From: CAZHDB01 sp964531225
GTDB lineage: Archaea; Thermoproteota; Thermoprotei_A; Sulfolobales; Desulfurococcaceae
Reading direction: 5' to 3'
Length of the DNA: 64,000 bases
Assembly: GCA_964531225.1 (NCBI GenBank)
Contig: CAZHDB010000003.1
Span: 1-64,000 of the forward strand
The notes under the pieces were generated by a model. It saw only the letters and a program-made list of their open reading frames with translations, was not told the DNA's origin and did not search any database. Shown here in pieces: positions 1 to 8,478 of this stretch. A program made the translations under genes and the position numbers. Within the stretch, counting starts at the first letter, position 1. Each line of letters begins with the position of its first letter.

Positions 1-87
1 GAGTAATAACAATAGAATTGAAAGATCATACCCGCTATGCAGAGCTTTGCCCTCAACATTGACAAGTAATAGCAGTAGTATTGAAAG
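1..87 (+). CRISPR. Leader-distal end of a type I-A CRISPR array
   Basis: Two 24-nt repeat units lie at 1-24 and 64-87 and agree at 20 of 24 positions. They are separated by a 39-nt spacer (25-63). Both end in ATTGAAAG, the conserved crenarchaeal repeat end that becomes the crRNA 5' handle, so the array is transcribed on the + strand and its leader lies upstream, outside the window. The second repeat carries all four differences expected of a decayed terminal repeat, and no third repeat follows. The Csa3 gene and I-A interference operon downstream support the assignment. Only one spacer is visible, so array length is unknown. Confidence 0.85.
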
Positions 88-238
88 ATTATACACTTTT
101 ATCGCTGTACGGCAAGGACGGGGTTGAAGTATTGTTACTAGATTAGTGTATTTTAGATTGTGGTTTCTCTTGGTATTATCTGGGAAAAATCTTAAACGGT
201 AGGAGAGTGTAGAGGGTATGTTGCTAAGGTGAGAGGTG

Positions 239-305
239 ATCCCTGTCTTTAGGGGTGAGAGGGAAGCTTCTCCCCCGATGCGCGGTCTTAATATTTTTGT
301 TCTTA
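239..305 (+). terminator. Tandem hairpins plus T-rich tract after the CRISPR array
   Basis: Two adjacent stems can be drawn. ATCCCT (239-244) pairs with AGGGGT (251-256) around a 6-nt loop, with one G-U pair. GAGAGG (257-262) pairs with CTTCTC (267-272) around a 4-nt loop, also with one G-U pair. A T-rich tract follows at about 288-305. This local GC-rich patch stands out in AT-rich surroundings. It could end the CRISPR precursor transcript or be a small structured RNA. Apart from this, positions 88-401 show no gene. Confidence 0.35.
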
Positions 306-401
306 TTAAGGTAGTTGGGTTAGGGTGTTCTAGTAATTATAGTGTATTGTGTTGGGGAAAGTATATTTGTAGTGAGCTACATTTGTATAATTGGTGGTTT
401 C

Positions 402-539
402 ATGCCTAGGATAACTAAGTCTCTACATATAGTTTTTAGTGATCAGATCGAAGCTGTTTTGAGGGATAGGATACTGTCTTCTATGATTAAAGAGTTAGCC
501 AGTAATATAGAGGATTTACGTACTAATGTAGAGAGGTAG
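402..539 (+). CDS. Possible small protein, 45 residues, unrecognised
   Basis: The ORF starts at ATG 402, preceded by a GGTGG purine stretch at 393-397 that could act as a weak ribosome binding site. The product begins MPRITKSLHIVF and is a mixed-charge sequence ending in a likely helix with many Glu, Arg and Leu residues. It has no membrane segment. I do not recognise it. The size and charge would suit a small antitoxin or DNA-binding remnant near the CRISPR region, but no ribbon-helix-helix or AbrB signature is clear. An upstream in-frame start at 342 adds a Cys-rich, unlikely N-terminus. Confidence 0.3.
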   Translation: MPRITKSLHIVFSDQIEAVLRDRILSSMIKELASNIEDLRTNVER

Positions 540-636
540 GAGTTAGGAGGTATCGACCCGATCGCTTTTATATTGATCTATGATACACATTACTCTTCAT
601 CGTTTAAGTCTTTATGGTTTTAAGTACTTGTTTTGC

Positions 637-1296
637 TTAACTGTATTGTTTTAGTGATATTATTTTACCAATCTCTGTTATTGCATACCTGCTTTCTTGT
701 TGTTTTACTAACTTGTTTTCCTGAAGTCTACATAGTGTTTTCCATAAGGTCGTCCTAGGTAATTTCGTAGTCTCTAGTAGTTCTTTAAAGCTCATTGGCT
801 CCTGGAATAGCTTATTAAGAACAAGTACTTCGTTTTCCGATGGTATGTAGTTAAAGGGCATTGACGGATCTACTACTATATAATCTTCTCCCGTCTCAAG
901 ATCTACTATAACAGTTATCTTTTCCCTAGTATTTCTATCAAGTAATATTATTGCTAGGAAAGCCTCTATTATGAGCGCTCTTAACCCGCCTCCAAGTGAG
1001 ACAATGACCTTGTCGACTTCTTCATTAACTAGTTCTCTATATAATCTATAGATAGCCTTGACTGCATTATACAGGTTCTTCACATCAACTCTATATGTCA
1101 CTATAGAGTTCCTCTCTAAACCAGCTATAACCGCTATCTTTACTATCTCGTCAATAGCTCTCTTCGTCCTACTATCAATATCCCAGCTCGGTATAAGTAG
1201 TATGATCTTCTTAATACCCTTAAACCCTATTCTCAATAGATTACGGATAACGTGTCGCTCATCAAAACCTAGTGAAGCTATAAGTGCATTAGCCAA
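637..1296 (-). CDS. csa3: Csa3 family CRISPR transcription regulator (CARF + winged helix)
   Basis: The 219-residue product matches the Csa3 layout. Residues about 1-130 form a CARF-type Rossmann domain, with a typical start (ALIASLGFDERHVIRNLL) and a glycine-rich VSLGGGLRAL loop. Residues about 150-215 form a winged helix with a recognition helix around LPRTTLWKTL. Csa3 proteins are known to regulate crenarchaeal cas operons and arrays and are thought to sense cyclic oligoadenylates through CARF. The start is TTG at 1296. The gene diverges from the interference operon across a 291-bp gap, as expected for a regulator of that operon. Which cas genes it controls here is inference. Confidence 0.85.
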   Translation of the reverse strand: MANALIASLGFDERHVIRNLLRIGFKGIKKIILLIPSWDIDSRTKRAIDEIVKIAVIAGLERNSIVTYRVDVKNLYNAVKAIYRLYRELVNEEVDKVIVSLGGGLRALIIEAFLAIILLDRNTREKITVIVDLETGEDYIVVDPSMPFNYIPSENEVLVLNKLFQEPMSFKELLETTKLPRTTLWKTLCRLQENKLVKQQESRYAITEIGKIISLKQYS

Positions 1297-1558
1297 TTAT
1301 ATTTCCCTAGTTATATGGGTTTACTCTATGTGTTAAATAGATTGTTTCCATAACGTATAAGGATTTATAATGTATATTATCCATATGGGTTATGGACTTC
1401 ATTTCTAAGAGATATACGGATTAAGTAGTTATATAGATATTGATTCTTTTAGAGATCGTGTTCGCGTATTAAATTTGTTATAGACATATTAAATGACTAG
1501 TTTCTGTTATAAGGAATTGAACTCCATTTAAAAGTTTATATACTATTCCAAACAACCA

Positions 1559-1578
1559 TTTTATATAGAGAACTCTAT
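1559..1578 (+). promoter_or_regulatory. Promoter of the cas interference operon with overlapping palindrome
   Basis: A TATA box (TTTTATATA, 1559-1567) lies 21 bp before the ATG of csa5, which fits a leaderless transcript. An inverted repeat, ATAGAG-AA-CTCTAT (1565-1578, 6-bp arms, 2-bp spacer), overlaps the TATA 3' end and fills the space up to the expected start site. Its position suits an operator that blocks or recruits transcription factors. Csa3 encoded divergently at 637-1296 is the obvious candidate ligand, but that is inference. Confidence 0.5.
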
Positions 1579-1587
1579 TTTTAAGGG

Positions 1588-2040
1588 ATGATATGCTTGG
1601 AGGAGAATCTAATCAATAAATACCCGGGTATAGTTGAGGTTATGAAGTTCTTTATCGATAGCCAGAGATATAACTTAGTTGATCGCATGGCTTTCGCACT
1701 AAGCCCTGAAAGTATAGAGCAAGCCATATACGATGCTCTAAGGATAGTTAAGAGCCTTGAATCTACAAAAGTCTATGCTAAGATAAAGAGCGGTGATAAA
1801 GAGTATATACTAAATTGCTGCGACTATGGCGAGGGACAGGGCCCAGGTATTAATGGTATATTTTTAGAGGCTAGTAATAAGGCTCTTGAGGGAAAAACTG
1901 GATACTGTGTACCTTGTCCAGCTAAATATCCTTCACAAGACGAACTACAGAGTTTTTTGAATAGTGTTAGATCTGATCTATCTCTTGCACGTAGGATATC
2001 TATTTTAGCCCATGGCTGGAAGAGTAGAGGTGAGAAATGA
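1588..2040 (+). CDS. csa5: Csa5, small subunit of type I-A Cascade
   Basis: The 150-residue helical protein is the first gene of the interference operon. Its size and position directly before cas7 match Csa5 (Cas11a), the small subunit that lines the effector complex and stabilises the R-loop. Helical stretches run at about residues 5-60 and 110-145, and the middle carries four cysteines near 73-110 (NCCDYGEG and VPCPAK). The ATG at 1588 sits at leaderless spacing from a TATA box. Its last 29 bp overlap cas7, showing translational coupling. Csa5 sequences diverge fast, so the name rests partly on context. Confidence 0.8.
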   Translation: MICLEENLINKYPGIVEVMKFFIDSQRYNLVDRMAFALSPESIEQAIYDALRIVKSLESTKVYAKIKSGDKEYILNCCDYGEGQGPGINGIFLEASNKALEGKTGYCVPCPAKYPSQDELQSFLNSVRSDLSLARRISILAHGWKSRGEK

Positions 2041-3049
2041 AATGGTTTATCTAAGCCTTGGTTCACGTATTCTGTTAAATGCTGAAGCACTCAATATGGT
2101 TGAGAGTGTAGGTAATTTTGTAAGGCATCGTAGAGCACCAATAGTACTACCTACAGAGAACGGCTATATCCTTAGATACGTGCCTGTTATTAGTGGTGAA
2201 TCACTAGCCCATGCATATCAGGAGATCCTCGCAATGATCGCTGGAAAACTGGGGCTACCAGTATGTAGGTATTGTAGCCAAGGAATATTCGTTAAACATA
2301 GTGATGATACCATACTTAAGGATGAGCCATGGTTTAAGAAAGGGCTTAGTATGTATGATCTTGAAAACAATATTGTCAAGAACTGTATAGTCGAGGATAT
2401 TGGAGGCTTCATGTATGCTGGTAAGCCTCCTACAAGGAGGACATCTAGGTTCTATAGTGGCTACGCTATACCAGCACTAGACTCTATCATAAGTAGTGCT
2501 GTTGAAGCACAGTTCCATGTAAGATATGATCCTACTAGTATGGAGAGACAAGCCATATACAATGTAGAGGTTGGATCAGCTCTCTATGAGTTCACATTCT
2601 CACTAGATATTGATGGTATTGGTGTTAGTAGCTATACTGGTGAGGAGATAGTCAGTAAAGAGGAGAGGAAAAAGAGGATCGAGGTTGCTATTAAGGCTCT
2701 TGGAGTCATGATTAACAGTAGTTTATTCGGTGCTAAGAGGACAAGGTTTAACCCGTCATGGAAGATCGTTAGTCTTGCAGCAGTAATATCGCATCCAATA
2801 CCATTAAGTGTACAGCCTCCACATAGTAGGAAATATATCGTTGAGACACATGAGACTCTAGAGAAGGCTTTAGATATGCTAAGTAAGGGATCAGCTTCAA
2901 TAGGTGAGAAAGCTGTATTAATAGCTTATTCGGGTGATGACGAGTCAGTAGAGCCTAAAAAGGGAGGTAGGGCTGAGGTAAAGGTTGTTGATAATCCAGT
3001 CAAGGTATTTGATGAAGTATTGACTATTGTTAATGAACTAGTTGGCTGA
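2012..3049 (+). CDS. cas7: Cas7 (Csa2/DevR family) backbone of type I-A Cascade
   Basis: This 345-residue protein is the RAMP-fold backbone subunit that polymerises along the crRNA. It has the DevR/Csa2 start (VYLSLGSRILLNAEAL), the VGNFVRHRRAP segment, a PVISGESLAHAYQ motif typical of the family, and a later SSLFGAKRTRFNPSW region. A central insertion (about residues 85-150) has CRYCSQG and a Gly-rich stretch, corresponding to the thumb region. It starts inside csa5 and overlaps cas5 by 8 bp. Length is typical for archaeal Cas7. Confidence 0.9.
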   Translation: MAGRVEVRNEMVYLSLGSRILLNAEALNMVESVGNFVRHRRAPIVLPTENGYILRYVPVISGESLAHAYQEILAMIAGKLGLPVCRYCSQGIFVKHSDDTILKDEPWFKKGLSMYDLENNIVKNCIVEDIGGFMYAGKPPTRRTSRFYSGYAIPALDSIISSAVEAQFHVRYDPTSMERQAIYNVEVGSALYEFTFSLDIDGIGVSSYTGEEIVSKEERKKRIEVAIKALGVMINSSLFGAKRTRFNPSWKIVSLAAVISHPIPLSVQPPHSRKYIVETHETLEKALDMLSKGSASIGEKAVLIAYSGDDESVEPKKGGRAEVKVVDNPVKVFDEVLTIVNELVG

Positions 3050-3857
3050 GGCCCATGGATCTATGACTGATAAGATGATCCTTAGAGTAAAAACAGGGCT
3101 TTCATGGGGCTTCATGATCCATGTTCCTTTCCAAACAGCTTCACCACAGCCAATACCTTATCCGCCGCCAACAACTCTTGTTGGAGCATTAGCTGCAGCT
3201 TATGCTAGGTGGAAGGGTTATCCGGAAACACTATTGTTTAATGGTAGACCATATAGTTTTGCAGTGAGGCTTCTACTGGATAAGATGGTCTATTATGTAT
3301 CGGCAGGGTACCCCTATGGAGGAGTAGTACTATATAGGGATCTTATGAGAGTACTTGCACTACCATATCTACAGCAAAAAACACCCGATTACTGGTTTAG
3401 TGTACAGGCATTTGGTAAAGCCTATACACCTACTATCCTAGATATAGTCTATCTAGTTGATAGGAACTATTGTGATGAACTAGCTTCTGCTGCATGGGGT
3501 ATTAATAGGATTGGTAGTAGGGAGGGTATGGTGTCTATAAAATCCGTTGAACTCTATGATCCATGTAAGTGTATTGTAGAAGAAGATATTGTTGAAACAC
3601 CTTATTATGTACCAGTTAGACTAGTTGAACCATATAGGTCATGTGAAGTATATCCTATGTGGAAACTAGATCCATTAGTCTACACAAATGTATCGCCAAA
3701 AGACTATTACAAGATAACCGAGTACTATGTCGTACCAGTTGGCCTCGGAATATATGGTGGTAAGATGATTGTAAAGCCAAAAGATAATGCCTTAACAGTA
3801 GATATTGGTGGTGAAAAACTAGTTCTACCAAGAGATCTCATAGGGTGCATATCTTGA
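3042..3857 (+). CDS. cas5: Cas5, type I-A Cascade subunit
   Basis: The 271-residue protein carries the Cas5 N-terminal signature: a short RAMP strand (MILRVKTGLSWGF) followed by a Pro-rich PYPPPTTLVGALAAAYAR segment, which in this family contacts the crRNA 5' handle. Cas5 caps Cas7 at the repeat-derived 5' tag. The open frame begins at ATG 3042 inside cas7, but the ATGs at 3063 and 3075 would remove a poorly conserved start (MAEAHGS), so the start is uncertain by up to 11 residues. It ends inside cas8a by 13 bp. Confidence 0.85.
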   Translation: MAEAHGSMTDKMILRVKTGLSWGFMIHVPFQTASPQPIPYPPPTTLVGALAAAYARWKGYPETLLFNGRPYSFAVRLLLDKMVYYVSAGYPYGGVVLYRDLMRVLALPYLQQKTPDYWFSVQAFGKAYTPTILDIVYLVDRNYCDELASAAWGINRIGSREGMVSIKSVELYDPCKCIVEEDIVETPYYVPVRLVEPYRSCEVYPMWKLDPLVYTNVSPKDYYKITEYYVVPVGLGIYGGKMIVKPKDNALTVDIGGEKLVLPRDLIGCIS

Positions 3858-5017
3858 GCTCATGCACATTCGATCTATTCCCAGCTGGTGCATTAGGTAG
3901 AGAACTAGTTGAACTATCTCTTGTCTATATTGATCAGAGTACGTATACTAGGATAAACTCTGATCAGATCCAGATAATTGATCCAAGAAGATTTGGTGAA
4001 AGCGTTAAGGGATTAGTTCAAGACATAAGAGAGGAAATTAGTAGAAGAGCTCTTATGTATGCTACAGTAAATGATTTAAGAAGTAAGAATTGTTTCCCTA
4101 AATTATATGGTTATCTAGGGCTTAGTAGAGAAAATGATCATTTAGAACTTGTTGATAAGGCTATGGATCTACTTATTGAGAATAACTGTAGTACAGATCT
4201 ATGGAGGGATCAGTATACTACGCCCCAATTCTTCAAGATCAACTATTTCAAATACGCTAAACAAGGATTCCTTGGTAGAATAACGGATAGAGATTATCCA
4301 CATAGGTATATCGATGGATTTTCATTTATACTAGCTATACTTGGCTACTTCCTAGCATATGTTGGTAGAACTAGAGAGAAACTATATCTATTACTACATT
4401 CAGATGTTATACCCCAGTACATGATGCCCCATTATAGAGAACTACATAGGCTATCCAAGAACATAGCTGTTCTCGCTAGAAATGAGGCTCCAGATTCTAT
4501 AATAGCTCTAAACTTAGCATTACTACTTATTGAGAGGGGCATTGTAAGGGATCTATGTACTGGTAGACTATTGGTTGTACAGGTAAGTGGACCTAGAAGT
4601 ACTCTCCTTACAGTACATGATCTTGGTACACACGGCCTTGTTAGACTACTTAGTGGCCAGAAGGATCTTGTTAAGTATATTAGGGTAATGCTTGATAGCG
4701 TATCGTCTACAAGATGGGATAGGCCTGATGAATACTCTTCTTTTATAGCGTCTATTGCTAATAGACTACTACTATATGCCTCTACATGTAGTGGTGAAGT
4801 ACTCTATTCTATAACGGCTAGTCTTAGGAGATTCGGCGATCACTATATACAAGGTGGTAGGCTTCCCGATGTAGCTATTAAGGCTACTGGTAAGCTTAAG
4901 GGTTATTTAGAGAGTATTGGTGTTAAGGGACTAGCTAGCTACTTCCATGGATTCTCTAATGAGGTTAGTAAGCTTGTTAAGGTATGTCCGTTAGAGGATG
5001 TAGTTTATGGTTTCTAG
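3845..5017 (+). CDS. cas8a: Cas8a (Csa4-like) large subunit of type I-A Cascade
   Basis: The 390-residue protein starts with GTG overlapping cas5 and ends overlapping cas3'. It has no domain I can name from motifs alone. The length, largely helical C-terminal half (about residues 150-390) and its place between cas5 and cas3' match the Cas8a2/Csa4 large subunits, which recognise the PAM and recruit Cas3. No zinc-binding cluster or nuclease motif is visible. The assignment is from operon position and size; a Csx9-type relative is the main alternative. Confidence 0.7.
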   Translation: MHILSSCTFDLFPAGALGRELVELSLVYIDQSTYTRINSDQIQIIDPRRFGESVKGLVQDIREEISRRALMYATVNDLRSKNCFPKLYGYLGLSRENDHLELVDKAMDLLIENNCSTDLWRDQYTTPQFFKINYFKYAKQGFLGRITDRDYPHRYIDGFSFILAILGYFLAYVGRTREKLYLLLHSDVIPQYMMPHYRELHRLSKNIAVLARNEAPDSIIALNLALLLIERGIVRDLCTGRLLVVQVSGPRSTLLTVHDLGTHGLVRLLSGQKDLVKYIRVMLDSVSSTRWDRPDEYSSFIASIANRLLLYASTCSGEVLYSITASLRRFGDHYIQGGRLPDVAIKATGKLKGYLESIGVKGLASYFHGFSNEVSKLVKVCPLEDVVYGF

Positions 5018-6737
5018 AACAGTTAATGAATATATTCTAGATCTTTTTTCTAAATATACTAAAATACCTTTTATAGTATATGAGGCGCCAACTGGCTATG
5101 GTAAGACAAGTCTTTCACCATTTATATATCAGGTCTTAGAGGAGAAAGGCCTTGTAGCTGGACTAATACATGTACTTCCACTACGTAATCTTGTTGAAAA
5201 ACTCTATCTAGATATTAAGAAAGGGAAAGGTGTTTATGGAAAGCTTGAACCCAGATCCATTGGCTATCAGGCAATGATGTTTATAGATTCTAGTAAAGCA
5301 CCTTTTTATCTAAAGGATATTAATGTATCTACATTTGATAGTTATGCATATAATTTATTGAGAGTACCCGTTGCTGAATTCCATAAGTATGGACGGCACT
5401 ATGATGTACCTAGAGCAACTATTTTTACATCGCTAAATACACTTGATGAAGCACATCTCTATGGCGGAGATCCAGGTATTTCTAATACTGGATCAATATA
5501 TACTGTTTTCGATATAGTTGTACATACACTATATCGTTCCTTAACACCAACACTAGTACTATCTGCAACATTGCCTAATCCTTTAAAGAAGGATCTACTA
5601 TATGTTATTAAAGATCTTAAGAGTAGTAGACATGATAAATACTATATTGAGTATGAAGCCTTTACTAGAGAGGTCATTGATAATAATCTTATCAAGATTT
5701 CTGATGAAGAATTTGATCATATGGTTATGGGTGTTGATTACAAGACAGAGATTATCAATGAGCCCGATATACTGTGTGTTGTAGATAAACATGTTAGTTC
5801 ATCAGAAAAGGTATTGATTATTAGAAATACTCCATCAAAGGCTGTGAGTACCTATGATGCTTTAGCCAAGAGATATAGCGAAGAAGATACTGTTTTAATT
5901 CATGGTAGACTTACATCAATTGATCGGCTGAAAGCCATAGAAAAACTAGATAGAGCTAAGATAGTTGTTGCAACACAAGTTATAGAGGCTGGTATAGATA
6001 TTTCATTTGATACATTGATAAGTGATGTTGCATCTCCATCACCTATAGTACAGCGTATCGGGCGTGTAAATAGGTATTTTGATTCAGATAAGACATATAT
6101 CTATATAGTGAGGGGATCGGGGGATAGAGTCTACGATCAGTTAATTGTAAATAGATTTCTTGATCTTATTGATAAATTGCTAAGTAGAGGTTATAATATT
6201 AATTGGAGACTAGCTCTTAGTGGCAGTAAGGATAGTGTTTATGGCTATAAGTATGTATTTGATAAGGTCTATGAAGGCTATAGTTTATATAAGAACTATA
6301 GTCTACGGAATATCCTTGGATTCATATCAGGATCAACATTTATAGATCAACATATGATTAATGAGTTAATGTATAGAATGTGTTGCCAGAATAGGGGATT
6401 TGTTAGAGACTCTATACTTGTACCAATATATGTTGGAGAATATAGAAAGGATCTTTCTATTGAAGAAATACTGAACTACTCTATACCAGTTTCAAAACAT
6501 TTTATTGAGATACATCCTTACCTAGTTGTACAGGATAATAGAATCCATTATATTGGTCTTAAATATGATGCTGGCGAATGGACTATTACTAGAGACTTTA
6601 TACCCGTTTATGGTAAGGCCGTTATACCATGTAGTCTACTATTTGGTTATAGAGGGGATCGTGCATACCCTCTTGCATTTCTAATATCTGACTCCAAGTA
6701 CTATGTTGAGGGTAGAGGTCTTATTATAGGTGGATAG
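5007..6737 (+). CDS. cas3': Cas3' helicase
   Basis: This 576-residue superfamily 2 helicase lacks a nuclease domain. Walker A is APTGYGKT (about residues 27-34), the Walker B/DEAH box is LDEAHLYGG (about 146-154), motif III is SATLP, and motifs V-VI are QVIEAGIDISFD and QRIGRVNR. It unwinds target DNA after Cascade binding. It overlaps cas8a by 11 bp and is followed 2 bp later by the separate HD nuclease gene, which is the split Cas3 arrangement usual for type I-A. Confidence 0.95.
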   Translation: MVSRTVNEYILDLFSKYTKIPFIVYEAPTGYGKTSLSPFIYQVLEEKGLVAGLIHVLPLRNLVEKLYLDIKKGKGVYGKLEPRSIGYQAMMFIDSSKAPFYLKDINVSTFDSYAYNLLRVPVAEFHKYGRHYDVPRATIFTSLNTLDEAHLYGGDPGISNTGSIYTVFDIVVHTLYRSLTPTLVLSATLPNPLKKDLLYVIKDLKSSRHDKYYIEYEAFTREVIDNNLIKISDEEFDHMVMGVDYKTEIINEPDILCVVDKHVSSSEKVLIIRNTPSKAVSTYDALAKRYSEEDTVLIHGRLTSIDRLKAIEKLDRAKIVVATQVIEAGIDISFDTLISDVASPSPIVQRIGRVNRYFDSDKTYIYIVRGSGDRVYDQLIVNRFLDLIDKLLSRGYNINWRLALSGSKDSVYGYKYVFDKVYEGYSLYKNYSLRNILGFISGSTFIDQHMINELMYRMCCQNRGFVRDSILVPIYVGEYRKDLSIEEILNYSIPVSKHFIEIHPYLVVQDNRIHYIGLKYDAGEWTITRDFIPVYGKAVIPCSLLFGYRGDRAYPLAFLISDSKYYVEGRGLIIGG

Positions 6738-6739
6738 AG

Positions 6740-7567
6740 ATGGAGATCTATGCTTGGACTAATAGCTATTTAAGAGATCACTTGATTAATACATGGAATA
6801 CTGTCCAGAAGTATAGAAAGTTAGATTCAATTGCTCGTTCACTAGCTACGAGGATAACTTTTGTAGATCCAGAGATTAGTTTCGGAGAAGCATATGAAGT
6901 AGTAGCATTAGCTCATTTACTACATGATATAGGTAAGGCTACTAATAAGTATCAGGAAAGCATTGCTAGGGCTATGGCCAACGATGGTTTAAAGCCATCA
7001 TTTAAGTATCATGAGATTGTATCAGGCTGTATTATTGAGGTTGCCTTGGACAAGTATATTGCTGGAAGCACTAAAGGTAAGTTCCTATCAGCAATACTCA
7101 TATTATCAATTCTAAATCACCATCATGCTATGAGGAATATAGTTGTTTTAGGAAGATCGGAGAGAATGTCTGAAGCTTTAGAGATATTTAAAAATATGGT
7201 AATATACGACGAGCTAGGAGATATCGTATACGATGTTATCCGGGCTACTGGTCTCGATAGCGAGTTATCGCCTACAATCATGGATAATATTTTTAGAGCC
7301 ATAAACGATATAAATAGGGGAATTAAAGGAAAGGATCTTACTAAATGCTTTTTAAACTACTTAATGACCTTTACCCGGAGAGGATATAGGTCTTGGATCA
7401 CTGAGTTATCTAGGTTCAGTAATCTAGCACTTGTACTACCATATGTTGTTAATTCATTGTCCGGATTAGTATCCATAGCAGATAATATAACAGCATCACT
7501 TGAAAGAGAAGGTAGTCCAAGAGGTATCAGTAGAACATTGTTAAAAGAGTTAGTTGAACTAGGTTAA
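6740..7567 (+). CDS. cas3'': Cas3'' HD nuclease
   Basis: The 275-residue HD-superfamily nuclease partners Cas3' in target degradation. Visible metal-binding residues are His14 (RDHLINTW), the HD pair at 62-63 (HLLHDIGKATNKY), His91 (KYHEIVSG) and the triple His at 127-129 (LNHHHAMRN). These match the HD, H and HH pattern of Cas3 nucleases. The gene is the last of the operon, 2 bp after cas3'. A 66-bp gap then separates it from the HEPN/MNT pair. Confidence 0.92.
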   Translation: MEIYAWTNSYLRDHLINTWNTVQKYRKLDSIARSLATRITFVDPEISFGEAYEVVALAHLLHDIGKATNKYQESIARAMANDGLKPSFKYHEIVSGCIIEVALDKYIAGSTKGKFLSAILILSILNHHHAMRNIVVLGRSERMSEALEIFKNMVIYDELGDIVYDVIRATGLDSELSPTIMDNIFRAINDINRGIKGKDLTKCFLNYLMTFTRRGYRSWITELSRFSNLALVLPYVVNSLSGLVSIADNITASLEREGSPRGISRTLLKELVELG

Positions 7568-7633
7568 GACTATATTGGTAAAGCCATAGTTTAAGTATAC
7601 GAATAGATAATTTTCCTTACTGGGGACGAGATA

Positions 7634-8062
7634 TTGTCTATAGAGCTAGCTTTAACGCTCTGTAAGCGATCGTTCTATTTCCTAGAGTCAGCTAAGAGTA
7701 ACTATCGTAGAGGATATTATGATGTAGCTTGTGTTGAGGCAGAGATAGCTGTTCAATTACTGGTTAAGGCATTGTATAATCTAATGGGCTACGAGCATCC
7801 ACGCTCACATAGGATTAGAGAACTCCTCAGTAGCTTAGCTATGCAGATCGATGATACAGAGATATCTAAGGCTATAAGACAGTATATTAGGGATCGAAGG
7901 AAAGAACTTATTATCTTAGAAGATTCTAGGAGAATGGGTCAATATGATCTATTGATGATTGATCATGATAGAGTGTCCATTGCTATAGAGACTGCTAATG
8001 AGGTCTATGAAATGTTGAAAAATATATGGATTAGGATCTATGGGGGATGGTGTATAGATTGA
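7634..8062 (+). CDS. HEPN domain protein of a HEPN/MNT pair
   Basis: The 142-residue helical protein has the HEPN start (LALTLCKRSFYFLESAKSNY), the conserved Ala-rich second helix (CVEAEIAVQLLVKALY) and a GYEHPRSHRIRELL loop. An Arg-rich stretch, YIRDRRKELIILEDSRRMG, precedes the last helix and stands where these families place their active-site Arg/His or RY residues. A canonical R-x4-6-H motif is not obvious. TTG at 7634 is used as start. It overlaps the nucleotidyltransferase gene by 16 bp. In characterised pairs HEPN is the RNase toxin and MNT the antitoxin that AMPylates it; that is family knowledge. Confidence 0.85.
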   Translation: MSIELALTLCKRSFYFLESAKSNYRRGYYDVACVEAEIAVQLLVKALYNLMGYEHPRSHRIRELLSSLAMQIDDTEISKAIRQYIRDRRKELIILEDSRRMGQYDLLMIDHDRVSIAIETANEVYEMLKNIWIRIYGGWCID

Positions 8063-8409
8063 TTTTTGGACTTAAACGTATAGAGTTACTACGTAATTGG
8101 AGAGCCTTAGTTGGTAAGGTTGTTAATGTATTAGCATTACTTGACTATGTTATTGAGGCCTATGTTTTTGGATCTGTATTGTCTGGTAAATTAACTGGTT
8201 CTAGTGATCTAGATATACTTGTTATTGTTGAGAATAGAGTTGATCGTTATAGGGCATTAGATGAGATTGAGGGTTTTCTTGCAAGGCAACTTGGCGATAT
8301 TGCCTATGTAGTTGATCTACATATTATACATAAGGATCAGCTTAGTATACCTATTATAAAAACAATTGTTAGAGATGGTGTTCTAGTATATAAAAGGAGG
8401 ACATCATAG
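8047..8409 (+). CDS. MNT minimal nucleotidyltransferase (antitoxin-type)
   Basis: This 120-residue protein has the minimal nucleotidyltransferase signature: AYVFGSVLSGKLTGSSDLDILVIV contains GS followed by D-x-D, and a third acidic position appears in AYVVDLHII. It is coupled to the HEPN gene by overlap. MNT partners usually neutralise HEPN toxins by nucleotidylation. The pair sits directly after the CRISPR operon, a common place for toxin-antitoxin modules, so a role as a backup abortive defence is possible but not shown. Confidence 0.88.
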   Translation: MVYRLIFGLKRIELLRNWRALVGKVVNVLALLDYVIEAYVFGSVLSGKLTGSSDLDILVIVENRVDRYRALDEIEGFLARQLGDIAYVVDLHIIHKDQLSIPIIKTIVRDGVLVYKRRTS

Positions 8410-8478
8410 TCTCTATTCCTTAGATAACATAGTTTATATGGTACTTCTTGATCATAGTATATTGAGGCATACAAGGTT

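Noticed and set aside
1..340. CRISPR leader near the window start
   Set aside because: The repeat orientation and decay of the second repeat show that this is the leader-distal side.
1058..1336. Open frame of 92 codons on the + strand
   Set aside because: It is the reverse of the Csa3 gene, whose domains are clear on the minus strand.
1824..2090. Open frame on the minus strand over csa5 and cas7
   Set aside because: It crosses the junction of two coupled cas genes and has no protein-like features.
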